A DNA stretch of 64,000 nt from Terriglobales bacterium (GTDB lineage Bacteria; Acidobacteriota; Terriglobia; Terriglobales; Acidobacteriaceae): assembly GCA_035487355.1 (NCBI GenBank), contig DATHMF010000105.1, forward strand, positions 16,986 through 80,985. Direction: 5' to 3'. Below the pieces are notes generated by a model that had not been told where the DNA came from, did not search any database, and saw only the letters and a list, made by a program, of their open reading frames with translations. The position numbers were made by a program, and so were the translations under genes. This document shows positions 1-8,874 of this stretch, piece after piece. Position 1 is the first letter of the stretch; each line of letters opens with the position of its first letter.

Positions 1-1844
1 GTTTGCGCACCCAATGGATCTGTCTGGCTGACTGCATTCCCAAGCTGGTCATAAGCTGAATGGCTTGAAATCCACCGGTCACTCCCTCCGTTGGTTCCTT
101 GCAGCCAGCGTTGTACGGTAGTCACGTTGCCGCGAACTAGATCGGTATAAGGGAAGTTCTGGTCATCATGCTGGGGAACTCCGTCAATATGAACAAGCCC
201 AGGCTGAGGTTCGTCATAGCTGATTTGGATTTGTGACCCGGGCTTTCCGGAGCTGTCTTTGATGACGACGCCGGAAAGCCGGTCAAGCATATTCTTCTGG
301 ATATATGCAGTATCGGTTTTATAGGAATAGTCCGTTTCCCGGTAAGGAACCGCCGGTGGAGCGCCGGTTGGATAATAGTCCCATTCCTTGACCGATGTTA
401 GATTGCCATAGGCAGGGTTGTCGTAAGTGTATTCAGTCTTACTGCTCTTCCCATTGGGCAGGGTGAGCGTATTGCGGAAAGCTTTTATATATTGCGCTCC
501 AGCGCAGTTCATGCCACAGGGATTGCTGAAATCATAGTCCGTCGTTGCTGTAGCCGACAAAGATCGACCCGGGCTCCCGGGAGCGTTTGACCCGGTGTAA
601 TAATCCACTTGAGAGTTCCATGCTCCGTTGTTGAGAACAAAAGTGTAGACAATATCGTCTGCAAGTCTTGTCGCCGTCGCTGGACGGGTAACCGTCACTT
701 TTTCCTGGCACCCGGTGCCGTTGGCGGCGCATTGCGAGATCACCGAAGGCGTGAATTGCCACGTTCCGCCATCGACAGCCATAGATGTAATCCAACGATT
801 TTGGTTTTGATAGGAATCCAGGAAATTGGAATAACCGTAGTTGATCTGCCCTCCGTTGGGAAGCGTAATGCTGGTTAATTCGCCATAGGCCCCTGCATCG
901 TAATTGAAGGTATAGGATCCTCCATCCGGAAGTTGAATGCTCTGAATGACGGTTATGTTATCTCGAAACTCCGCGACGGCAGATTGTTGAAAGTGTGTCT
1001 GTACGAGAATCGTGCCTGTCGTGACGGTGTAGCGCGCGCGATTCCCCTGCCAGGTAAGCACATCATAGTAAGTCTGGTTCCCATTTTGCGTGACATTGAC
1101 CGGTGACCGCTGCAACGTATCCGTCAACAAGCCGCCATTGGTTCCTGCCGACAAATAGTTACCGTTCGAATCAGTAGGGCGCGGATAAACCTGGCTGCCA
1201 TCTCTTGCATAGATGGTTATGTTGTTGTAGTTGGTTACAAATGCGTGCAGGCTGGAGCTGTCTGCCGCCATGGCATCAGCGTTCGGTTTGTCCTGGGGGC
1301 CAACGCCATTGGGACATCCTCCGCTGGGTGCCTGGAACGTTTGCAGGCCGTTGAACCAGTGCGACGTACCGTCCGGATCGGTATAGACCCAGGAACTATA
1401 GGAAGTTGCGCCCGGATTGTTATTGACTCCATTGCAATATATTCCTGACGTTATGTTCGTGACCTTTCCGCTCAAAGGAGTTACCACTCGCCATCCTCCT
1501 TGTGAGTTGGGTATGTTGTCCGGCCTGAAACTATAGGCGACTTGGGGGTTGGCGATATTCACGATGTGCCAGATCCGGCTGTCGTATACCAGTTTCACAT
1601 CGGCGGAAATGTTGCCGCGCTGCGGCAGTGAGCTCAAAGGAATTTCCAAATGCAAATTGCCGTTGCCCACATTGATAAAGCCGTTCTCGACCGGAATCTC
1701 CGTGGCAAATGACGGATGCCCCGTAGCATAAATGTAGTCCTGCCCGTAGGATCTGGATGTCATCCAGAGCAATAAAGTGCAGCAAGAGAAAAATAATACT
1801 TTCCCTCGCAATGACCCCTGCAGTTTGCGCCATGTAATCTTCAT
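1..1844 (-). CDS. RHS/YD-repeat-type secreted surface protein, N-terminal 614 codons (3' part beyond window)
   Basis: An uninterrupted minus-strand reading frame runs from ATG at 1844 to the window edge, so the C-terminus is missing. The start is preceded by GGGAGAAG six bases upstream. The product begins with a basic/hydrophobic leader ending near residue 35 (SYGQ), then has Tyr/Asn/Gly-rich beta-structure with motifs such as YDSRIWH, LPDGGSYTFNYD and, at the truncated end, YDQLGNAVSQTDPLGAQ, which is a YD repeat. The family (RHS/YD-repeat, PF05593) forms large beta-cocoon proteins that carry toxins, adhesins or wall-associated functions. The toxin or effector tip, if any, lies outside the window, so a function cannot be assigned. 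Many overlapping short frames on the other strand here are shadows of this gene. Confidence 0.8.
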   Translation of the reverse strand, partial: MKITWRKLQGSLRGKVLFFSCCTLLLWMTSRSYGQDYIYATGHPSFATEIPVENGFINVGNGNLHLEIPLSSLPQRGNISADVKLVYDSRIWHIVNIANPQVAYSFRPDNIPNSQGGWRVVTPLSGKVTNITSGIYCNGVNNNPGATSYSSWVYTDPDGTSHWFNGLQTFQAPSGGCPNGVGPQDKPNADAMAADSSSLHAFVTNYNNITIYARDGSQVYPRPTDSNGNYLSAGTNGGLLTDTLQRSPVNVTQNGNQTYYDVLTWQGNRARYTVTTGTILVQTHFQQSAVAEFRDNITVIQSIQLPDGGSYTFNYDAGAYGELTSITLPNGGQINYGYSNFLDSYQNQNRWITSMAVDGGTWQFTPSVISQCAANGTGCQEKVTVTRPATATRLADDIVYTFVLNNGAWNSQVDYYTGSNAPGSPGRSLSATATTDYDFSNPCGMNCAGAQYIKAFRNTLTLPNGKSSKTEYTYDNPAYGNLTSVKEWDYYPTGAPPAVPYRETDYSYKTDTAYIQKNMLDRLSGVVIKDSSGKPGSQIQISYDEPQPGLVHIDGVPQHDDQNFPYTDLVRGNVTTVQRWLQGTNGGSDRWISSHSAYDQLGNAVSQTDPLGAQ

Positions 1845-2776
1845 GATCTTCTCCCTACAATTCTGGTTCTTGGTGATGGAAAGAACGGCTTGTTTCACAG
1901 AGAGGAATCCCCTCCGCTTGCCTGTGACCCTTTTAAACAGGCAGAGCACAGCAGGATTCCCCTCTCTATTCATCAAGTGCTGGTTTTAAGAAAAGTATTG
2001 GAAATTTTTTTTAGCTAAGGTAAGAAATGGCGGTTGATTGGGAGTAAGTCTTTATTTTTCAGTTGTTTGCCAAAACAGTTTCCCCGTTCTCAGTAAAAGA
2101 CAAGTCTAACCACAAAGGCACAAAGGAAAACTGGCAAACTGAATACTGCTTGATACCACCCTGGTATCAAATGATTGATTTCTTGGAAACTGCGGGCCAT
2201 CATTGTGCCAGACGTGTGTCTACGTTAAGCATTCAAGTATGCCCAGGCTTAGGCCGGGTAAGCTTTTGGTGAGCGCTTGTCCCGCGCGAACTAAAAGCGA
2301 GGGCGTAGCGGTTTTACCGCGGAGCCCTTAGAAAGAAAGTTCTTTGACAATTCGTTGTCGGTGAATCGAAGCGTGAGCTTTCGGCGTCCTTGGGGGCCTG
2401 GAGCTGTTTCTTAGACTGCCGGGTCCATTACTCCATTCTTAGTCGTAAGAAATTGATTGCTAAGGATTTAGAGTGGCGTCCACTACTCTAAGTAATGGGG
2501 GGGTGAGGACCTACGGAACAAGGGATTTAAGAGCAGTACTCGGACTTTCTTATGTACTCTCACCCCATCCGGGCAGACTAGCAGCAAGTCCCCTCCCCTG
2601 GATCGCTCTTCGCCAATAATAACGCGGGGCAGACGCGATTCAGGGCACTCCAAACACTTGCTAGCAAGTGGGTTGGCGGCCCCACACAATCTTCTAAAAA
2701 TCTGCGTTGATCTGCGGCGAAGGTCCTTATGCTTTTCTCAGTTCGAGACCCCGTCCCCTGGGCATTCCGCAAATTT
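1845..2776. other. 932-base gene-free region with repeat remnants
   Basis: No convincing gene. The stretch is AT-rich near the RHS gene and then holds pieces of dispersed elements: an ACCACAAAGGCACAAAGG element at about 2108-2126, the TTGATACCA palindrome at 2150-2170, a BoxA-like GTTCTTTGACAATT at about 2340 with no rRNA after it, paired segments CCATTACT/AGTAATGG and GGGGTGAG/CTCACCCC between about 2427 and 2565 around a run of seven G, a TTGCTAGCAAG palindrome near 2658, and an ATCTGCGTTGATCTGCGG element at about 2699-2716. The paired blocks could fold but I cannot name an RNA family. Confidence 0.5.
2150..2170. repeat. Perfect palindrome, TTGATACCA family
   Basis: Arms TTGATACCA and TGGTATCAA flank CCC, a perfect 9-base inverted repeat. 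The same core occurs between genes at 29827 and 62463. It may be an operator-like site or a dispersed-repeat end; no adjacent gene explains it. Confidence 0.6.
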
Positions 2777-4303
2777 TCATTTTTTCAACCAGATTTCGAC
2801 GCGGCGGTTCTTGTCGCGTCCGTCTTCGGAGTCGTTGGATGCTACGGGAAGTTCAGAACAAAAGGCCGCGGTGGTTGACGGCCGCACTCCCCGCAAAATG
2901 AACTGCTCTTTCACAGATTCGGCGCGCTTCTTGGAGAGATCACAATTCACGCGCGCGCTTCCTTTATTGTCGGCAAATCCGAGAAGGAAGATGTTGTCGC
3001 CGGAATAATGCAGATCGGTCAAAAAGGTGACGACGCGGTCGAGATCATCTACCGCTTTGTTGTCCAGGTCGGATTTCCCGGCACGGAAGCGAAAATTCAA
3101 CGACAACCTCTGCGCGCCCTCGATAAGCCGGCGGTATTCAGTCGGCGCACCAGTCGGAACGGGACCGGCAACCGGCTGCACGTTTTGGCCGACGAAGCCG
3201 ATCTTCTCGACGATGTTTTGTCCCTCGCTGGATAAAGCGAAATTTATGAACTTGAGAGTCAGATCGTTGGGCGGGCTGGCAGGGGTATAAAAGAATAGGC
3301 GGCGTGAGAGCGGATAATCTTCCGTCGCAACCGTCATGCGATTCGGCATGAGCGAGCGGCTGCCACTGTCAGAGACGGCAATGGCCTTGGCCGATTGAAC
3401 GTAGGGCAACCCGATGAAGCCAATAGCACTGGGATCTTTGGCAACGGAATCGGAAAGTTCGCGGCTATCTTCCACTCTGTGAGCGGAGGCGACCAGAGGT
3501 TTGCTGCCCAGCACAAGAGTTTTGAAGGTGTCATAGGTCCCCGACTTATCATTGCGCGCGAACACGTTGACGGGCGCACTGGGGCCGCCGACTTGCGACC
3601 AATTGTTAATTTCCCCGGTAAACAACTGCGCAACCTGACTTTTACTGAGCGACTCTACGGGGTTGGTTTTGCTTACGATCACGGCGATGCCGTCGAGTCC
3701 TAAGACGTGCTCGGACGCGGGTGAGGTCATGTCCCCAAAGCTTGCGAGCTGGCCGGCTTCGGCGGGCTTGATCTTGCGCGAGGCCATGCCGACATCACAG
3801 GCGTTCTTCTGCAGATCTTCAAATGCAGTTGCCGAACCGTGAGCGTGAATCTCAATCACCCGGGGAGCGGAGTCGCCCGGCATGATGCCCTGGACGCGCA
3901 CCTCGTCCTCTTTGTCACCGGGAACGGTTTTTACTTCGGTTGCCCCCTGCTGCCTGAGAAACCCTTCAGCCAGGGCCGGCGCCAAAGCAGCGCCGATGGT
4001 GTTCGAGCCGCTTAGCTTGAGAATCGCTCCGGTAGAGGAAGCAGCAGCGTTACCATGAAGCCGGGCAGAAATCTGTGGCCAGAAAAAGTAGATTGCTCCT
4101 CCTGCGAGCACGATCACCAGCAAGGCAACCACGGCCTGGACGGGAGACTTCCTCTGCGACTGCGGAGCTTTCCAGATCGGGCCCAGGGCCCGATTGCATT
4201 CCGGACAGGCGAATGCTTTGCCTTCTGCTATGGTGATGAGTTCACGGCTGTCGGCTTTATTGCACATGCCGAAATTGGTGCACTTTCCGGTACGGGTTGG
4301 CAT
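2777..4303 (-). CDS. Zinc ribbon - TM - PstS-like binding domain - OmpA fusion protein
   Basis: 508 aa. Residues 1-40 hold two Cys pairs (C8/C14 and C33/C36), a likely cytoplasmic zinc ribbon. One membrane helix spans about residues 56-75. From about 95 to 375 the protein resembles phosphate-type periplasmic binding proteins (LKLSGSNTIGAALAPALAEG, FARNDKSGTYDTF, IGFIGLPYV). From about 395 to the end it has an OmpA-family peptidoglycan-binding domain (FRAGKSDLDNKAVDDL, LLGFADNKGS, NRRVEIWLKK). The predicted topology therefore links cytoplasm, periplasm and cell wall. It is the second gene of an operon with the tubulin-like gene, 29 bases downstream. Phosphate binding is inferred from fold only; transport is unlikely since no Pst permease is nearby. 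Confidence 0.85.
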   Translation of the reverse strand: MPTRTGKCTNFGMCNKADSRELITIAEGKAFACPECNRALGPIWKAPQSQRKSPVQAVVALLVIVLAGGAIYFFWPQISARLHGNAAASSTGAILKLSGSNTIGAALAPALAEGFLRQQGATEVKTVPGDKEDEVRVQGIMPGDSAPRVIEIHAHGSATAFEDLQKNACDVGMASRKIKPAEAGQLASFGDMTSPASEHVLGLDGIAVIVSKTNPVESLSKSQVAQLFTGEINNWSQVGGPSAPVNVFARNDKSGTYDTFKTLVLGSKPLVASAHRVEDSRELSDSVAKDPSAIGFIGLPYVQSAKAIAVSDSGSRSLMPNRMTVATEDYPLSRRLFFYTPASPPNDLTLKFINFALSSEGQNIVEKIGFVGQNVQPVAGPVPTGAPTEYRRLIEGAQRLSLNFRFRAGKSDLDNKAVDDLDRVVTFLTDLHYSGDNIFLLGFADNKGSARVNCDLSKKRAESVKEQFILRGVRPSTTAAFCSELPVASNDSEDGRDKNRRVEIWLKK

Positions 4304-4332
4304 AGTCGTTTCTCTATCTTTAAATTGTTTAT

Positions 4333-7332
4333 TTATTGTCTGGTTCCCAGGAGGACTACAGCAGCTTCTCCCGCGTTATAAAACATGCGATAGACCTTAT
4401 CCGACGGATTCTTGCGCCTGGCCTTGATCTCTTCCACCTGCGACTGCACCGAGGCGCTCAAAGCCTCTCTCTTCTGCACGTGCAGATACTCTTTTTTCAG
4501 CAGCGGCTGAATGGTCGCCACCAGCGCGTCGAAGGTGAGCTTGTTGGATTCACTGATGGCCTCGTTGATATCACGTCCCAGAGAGACCGGAGGATTGTCT
4601 GCTCCTGCCTCGCCCTGATTGACCAGGTAGAGATTTTTGAGGCCGGTCGAGGGGTCCTCCAGGGTCTGCACCACGTGCATGGCTTTGCCGATCATCAGGT
4701 AGGCCAGGAACTTTCTGGGTTCAACGTCCTCCACGTAGAGGTTCGGCAGGGCCGGGCCTTCGCTTTCCAGGTGCAGCTCCATTCTGGCCTGCTCGGAGTT
4801 GCTGGCCCTGATGCGCTGCTCATATTTCTCGCGCAGGAATTCGGCTTGCTGGATGAAGCGAACCGGGAACAGATTGGTGATGTTCACCAGGGTGATTTCC
4901 CGGGCTTTGGCGTTGCTGATCACCTCGACCTTGGCTCCGGCCGCCGCCTTCTCAAATTCACTGCGCAGCGCCCCGAGAAATCCCGCAGCGTGGGCAGCCT
5001 CGGGGAGGATGATGGAAAGGCAGGAGACGAATCCCTCGCCCGGAAACGTGCCGGGGCCCTGGCGCGTGATCTCGGCCTGACTGAAGCGCAGATAAGGCCT
5101 AGCGCGGGAAACAACATCGGCGAGATACGCCCGCAGCGCCTGGGGATCTTCCTGATACTGGTGCTGCAGTCGCTCTAAGACGCTCAACTGCAAAATCCGC
5201 GCATCAGGAGAGGTGGCGGCAACATAGTTGTTGTGCGCCGCGACCACGTTTTTCAGGCTGGTGATTTCCAGAATGTCCGCAAACTTTTCTTTGGGAACGC
5301 GAAGATTGAAGCTGGCGAAGCCGTGATTCGCTCCCAGCAGCCGGGCCAGTGCGGCGCGCACGGTGGTGCTGTGCTTCTGCTGCTCGGCGCGGTCACGGAC
5401 CACGGCTTTGACAAAGTTTTTGACCGCCTCGGGTTGATAGAAGCGGATGACCGGTTTCTGCACGCCGGCCTGGCCGGCATCGGAGCAGCGCTCGGCGACG
5501 CGTGCGGTGAAGTCTTTGATGACCTCAACCATCATGGCCGCGCAGTGATCAGCCTCTGAGGCCAGCATGGCCACCTCGCTGATGAGCGCCGGCAACAGCT
5601 TCACGGCAAATCCCAGGCCTTCGATGCGCGTGCGATAGATATACAACTGCTGCAGGGATTCGATCTGCGCATTCAGCAGGGTCTCGCGTTTCCCCTTGCC
5701 GGCAATCACGCCCAGGCGAGACCACTCGGCGGCATGGGAGGCGACGCGGGCTGCGGCCTCCTCTTCCATTTGCCGGTGTTTGGCGAGCTTGCCTTCCATC
5801 TGCTGCTCGCGCTCTTCGAGCGAGGCCAGAAGCGCTGCCAGAATGCGTGAGATATCATGCATAGACCGCAGGCCCGCGATCCATTCCTGGAAAAGCTCTT
5901 TTTCAATGCGTACGCAGAGTTCGCGGACGTAGCCGCCGATCTTCTCGCGCGGGGTCTCGTAAAAACTTTGCACGCCGACGTCGCGATAGTTCTGGGAAAA
6001 GGCGGCCTCGCAAAGCTTCGACAACTCCTCCAGCCAGACGCGCTCGTTTCTGTCGAACGACTCGTGGACGTGCGACATCAGGTTGGGCACCAGGTTGAGC
6101 CAGAAGGCGTTGATGGGCTTCCAGCGCTTGTTCTTGACCTCATCGGGCAAAATACCTTCGGAGAGGACCAGGTGCTCGTCTGACAGACACCAGCGCTGCA
6201 GTGTTTCCTTCAGGCGAACGAACTCGGTGAAATTCCGGGTGCCGGGACCTTCGGAATATCCGCGGGATTCGATCCAGTGATTGAATTGCAGTTGCAGGGC
6301 TGCCTGACGTGCGAAGGTGTAGGTCAGATACTCCTGGATCTCTTCTTCCGGATAGATAATCTGCTTGATGCCAAAGGTGAAGAACTGGCGGGAGCGCTCG
6401 GCATTGCGGGTGAAGGGAGATTCTTCGGCGCGGCTATCCATGTTCTCGAAGGTCTCCTGCTGTCGCAGAGAATCCCAGACCATGTCTTTTACGGCGACGA
6501 TCTTCTGATATAGAAATGCAGAAACCAGCTCAGGAATTTCCTTGTCCACATCAAGTTTGTTCTGGTCTTCGTTCTCGTCGGAAAACAGGTAACAGCAGTT
6601 GAATGGGTCCTGCTGCACGAGCCGGTCTTTCCTCTCGCCTGACAAGTCGTGCGGCTTGAAAGCGCCGACACTGAGCGCGTTCAGCTCCATCAGTGCTGCA
6701 TAACCGTTGGCGTGGTAGTTGGCACCGGCACGGCTTGCGCCCGGATTTCGTTCCGGCAGCAAAGCATAAACCAGGATGCGGTAATGCTTGTCGGGATACA
6801 GCGCCCGGATCTGGGAAACAGCATCCACAACGCATCCGCTGCCGATGCCGCCCGCCAGACCACAGCAGACGTGAAACGTCACCGGGGCCGGACTGCCAGC
6901 TTCCATTTCCTTGACCAGTGTCTCCACTTGCCAGCGGAACCAGGTCACGCCACCAGCAAACAACAGCCTTCCCAGACGCCGCTTCTGACCGCCAGTGATA
7001 CCTCCGGCAGCAGCGGAGTTGAATACACTGCGAAACATTTCGCGGTCGCCGATCCAGGGGCTGATCCCCGGATAAACCTCAGGATTTTCCAATACCGAAG
7101 TCAGGTCCTCGCCTGAGATCTTGCTGAGCTGTACGTTATGGTCCACGACCTTCCATGGGCTGGTGGGATCTTCAGGAACCATACTCTCGTCGCTGGAGTC
7201 TACGTAGAGATAGCGGACATTCACCCCCACAGGGCCTTCACTGCGGAAGTTCTGACAGACCGTCTTGCGTAAATAGCGCAAGACCTTTCCGCCGGTTCCA
7301 CCGAGTCCTATGACGAGGTGATTATTGATCAT
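4333..7332 (-). CDS. Large tubulin/FtsZ-superfamily GTPase (Tubulin_2-like)
   Basis: 999 aa. The N-terminus has a glycine-rich nucleotide loop GLGGTGGK (residues 9-16), and a tubulin-signature-like loop GLAGGIGSG at 158-166, where FtsZ has GGGTGTG. SDENEDQNK near residue 260 could be the ribose/base-contacting region. The first about 330 residues are thus a GTPase of the tubulin-like PF13809 type; the rest is unlike FtsZ and includes a heptad-rich segment (around LEEREQQMEGKLAKHRQMEE). No membrane helix is seen. It is first in an operon with the zinc-ribbon/PstS/OmpA fusion. Tubulin-like proteins of this class have been proposed to act in membrane remodelling; the exact job is unknown. Cell division is not suggested, as no dcw genes are near. 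Confidence 0.85.
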   Translation of the reverse strand: MINNHLVIGLGGTGGKVLRYLRKTVCQNFRSEGPVGVNVRYLYVDSSDESMVPEDPTSPWKVVDHNVQLSKISGEDLTSVLENPEVYPGISPWIGDREMFRSVFNSAAAGGITGGQKRRLGRLLFAGGVTWFRWQVETLVKEMEAGSPAPVTFHVCCGLAGGIGSGCVVDAVSQIRALYPDKHYRILVYALLPERNPGASRAGANYHANGYAALMELNALSVGAFKPHDLSGERKDRLVQQDPFNCCYLFSDENEDQNKLDVDKEIPELVSAFLYQKIVAVKDMVWDSLRQQETFENMDSRAEESPFTRNAERSRQFFTFGIKQIIYPEEEIQEYLTYTFARQAALQLQFNHWIESRGYSEGPGTRNFTEFVRLKETLQRWCLSDEHLVLSEGILPDEVKNKRWKPINAFWLNLVPNLMSHVHESFDRNERVWLEELSKLCEAAFSQNYRDVGVQSFYETPREKIGGYVRELCVRIEKELFQEWIAGLRSMHDISRILAALLASLEEREQQMEGKLAKHRQMEEEAAARVASHAAEWSRLGVIAGKGKRETLLNAQIESLQQLYIYRTRIEGLGFAVKLLPALISEVAMLASEADHCAAMMVEVIKDFTARVAERCSDAGQAGVQKPVIRFYQPEAVKNFVKAVVRDRAEQQKHSTTVRAALARLLGANHGFASFNLRVPKEKFADILEITSLKNVVAAHNNYVAATSPDARILQLSVLERLQHQYQEDPQALRAYLADVVSRARPYLRFSQAEITRQGPGTFPGEGFVSCLSIILPEAAHAAGFLGALRSEFEKAAAGAKVEVISNAKAREITLVNITNLFPVRFIQQAEFLREKYEQRIRASNSEQARMELHLESEGPALPNLYVEDVEPRKFLAYLMIGKAMHVVQTLEDPSTGLKNLYLVNQGEAGADNPPVSLGRDINEAISESNKLTFDALVATIQPLLKKEYLHVQKREALSASVQSQVEEIKARRKNPSDKVYRMFYNAGEAAVVLLGTRQ

Positions 7333-7741
7333 GGTAATGGCCGCCCATCATAAATAATCTTAATAACGATAGAAATGGAATGAGACGCTGACTCAGAAAA
7401 TTCATCGTCTCTTAACAAATCCGCCATGCACAGAAACGAGTGCAACTGTGAGGGTCACAAATTATGAGTTGCGAGGATTGCGAGCATTATATCCAAAGGA
7501 TGCACAGATAAAAATACAGTTTGTTGCATGGCCGGTTACTGATTTGCCTGGTGATTTCCAATCTCGGGAAAATCCCAAAATGGTTCGGCCAAAGACCCCG
7601 GCAGTTCCATGGCTTGGAGTTTCTGCGCCTAAAAGCCATGGCCATGATTCCGCTCAATTACCGTTGACATCGCAAAGATTCCAAAACGCTATTCATTCTG
7701 TTTGCTACGCTGAGATGAGACAATAAATTCAAGCTGAAACC
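7333..7741. other. Divergent intergenic region of 409 bases
   Basis: Lies between the start of the tubulin-like gene (left) and that of the ABC ATPase (right), so it should hold both promoters, but no clear -35/-10 pair stands out. It includes an inverted repeat GAGACG/CGTCTC (about 7382-7412) and a 9-base perfect stem CCATGGCTT/AAGCCATGG at 7607-7641 with a 17-base loop. Confidence 0.5.
7607..7641. repeat. Inverted repeat, 9-base arms
   Basis: CCATGGCTT (7607-7615) is the exact reverse complement of AAGCCATGG (7633-7641). It sits about 100 bases upstream of the ABC ATPase start and could be an operator or a leader hairpin. No protein partner can be named. Confidence 0.45.
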
Positions 7742-8722
7742 ATGCTTTCGGTTGAGAACCTTAACGTCTTTTTTCGGGCCGCTGACGGCAAACAGCCACC
7801 TGCCGTGCGGGATGTTTCTTTCTCGCTGCAGCCGGGTGAGGTGCTGGGACTGGTGGGAGAATCCGGTTCAGGTAAATCGGTAACCAGCCTGGCGATTATG
7901 CGGCTGCTGCCACCACAGGCGAGCATCGAAGGAAAAATTTTGTTTCAGGGCGAGAACCTGCTGCGGATCCCGGAAGAAAAGATGCGCGACCTGCGGGGCG
8001 CGCAGATTTCCATGATCTTCCAGGAGCCCATGACTGCGCTCAACCCGGTCATGCGGGTCGGCGACCAGGTTGCCGAGGCGGCGAGGGCGCACGGAAAAAC
8101 TTCCAGGAAAGAAGCTTACGCTCAGGCGGTGCAAGCGCTCAACGATGTTGCTATTACGGATGCCGCGCGGCGGGCACGGGATTTTCCGCATCAACTTTCG
8201 GGAGGCATGCGCCAGCGGGTAATGGTTGCTATGGCGATTGTGAACCGGCCGCGGCTGCTGATTGCCGACGAGCCAACCACCGCACTCGACGTAACCGTGC
8301 AAGCCCAGGTGCTGGAGTTACTGGCAGAGCTGCGCCGCAAGTTCGGGTTGGCCATGCTGTTGATCTCGCACGACTTGGCAGTGGTCTCACAGGTGGCCGA
8401 CCGGGTTGCGGTCATGTATGGCGGCAGCATAGTCGAGATGGGGACCGTGGAGGCCATCTTCCGGCGCGCGGTGCATCCTTATACAGCCGGGCTGTTGCAG
8501 GCGGCACCTACTCTGCACTCGAATCGGAGCGCGCCTTTAGCTACAATTGAAGGTTCGGTGCCCTCTCCCGATAGATTCCCCCCAGGATGCGCATTTGAGC
8601 CACGCTGCGCAATACGAATTCCGCAGTGTCGGGTGAGCTTGCCGCCGCTGCTTGAGGCGGAACCGGGACATTGGGCGCGTTGCCCGGTTGGGGTGCAGCA
8701 TATGGAGATAAAGACCGGTTAG
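7742..8722 (+). CDS. Oligopeptide/dipeptide ABC transporter ATP-binding protein (DppD/OppD type)
   Basis: 326 aa. Walker A GESGSGKS at residues 39-46, signature LSGGMRQR near 155, Walker B LLIADEP with the following TTALDV, and the H-loop LLISHD are all intact. The C-terminus has the oligopeptide-transporter extension with PGCAFEPRC and a further Cys, which in this family can bind an Fe-S cluster. It should power peptide or nickel import at the inner membrane face. Unusually it is alone: no permease, binding protein or partner DppF/OppF ATPase is next to it, so substrate cannot be inferred and partners must be encoded elsewhere. Confidence 0.9.
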   Translation: MLSVENLNVFFRAADGKQPPAVRDVSFSLQPGEVLGLVGESGSGKSVTSLAIMRLLPPQASIEGKILFQGENLLRIPEEKMRDLRGAQISMIFQEPMTALNPVMRVGDQVAEAARAHGKTSRKEAYAQAVQALNDVAITDAARRARDFPHQLSGGMRQRVMVAMAIVNRPRLLIADEPTTALDVTVQAQVLELLAELRRKFGLAMLLISHDLAVVSQVADRVAVMYGGSIVEMGTVEAIFRRAVHPYTAGLLQAAPTLHSNRSAPLATIEGSVPSPDRFPPGCAFEPRCAIRIPQCRVSLPPLLEAEPGHWARCPVGVQHMEIKTG

Positions 8723-8772
8723 GGGGCATTACTGGAAAAACCACTTATGAGATGGCTTCTGGTAACGGAATG

Positions 8773-8800
8773 TTGCGGAGCGCTAACATGTTGATATAAT
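8773..8800 (+). promoter_or_regulatory. Putative sigma-70-like promoter for the metallophosphoesterase
   Basis: TTGCGG (8773-8778) and TATAAT (8795-8800) are separated by 16 bases and lie 75 bases before the TTG start at 8875. The -10 box is a perfect match; the -35 box is partial. Confidence 0.4.
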
Positions 8801-8874
8801 CAGCGCCCGCGAATCAGCCGTAACATTTTTTTAAGAGATACATTCAAGACTTTAATAGTACTGAGAGCTCCAGT

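Noticed and set aside
2063..2272. 69-codon frame in the gap after the RHS gene
   Set aside because: It reads through two dispersed repeats and has no ribosome site.
2335..2350. BoxA-like element as the leader of an rRNA operon
   Set aside because: No 16S, 23S, 5S or tRNA sequence is found downstream.
4336..5178. 280-codon plus-strand frame opposite the tubulin-like gene
   Set aside because: Fully antisense to a gene with clear motifs and without a ribosome site.
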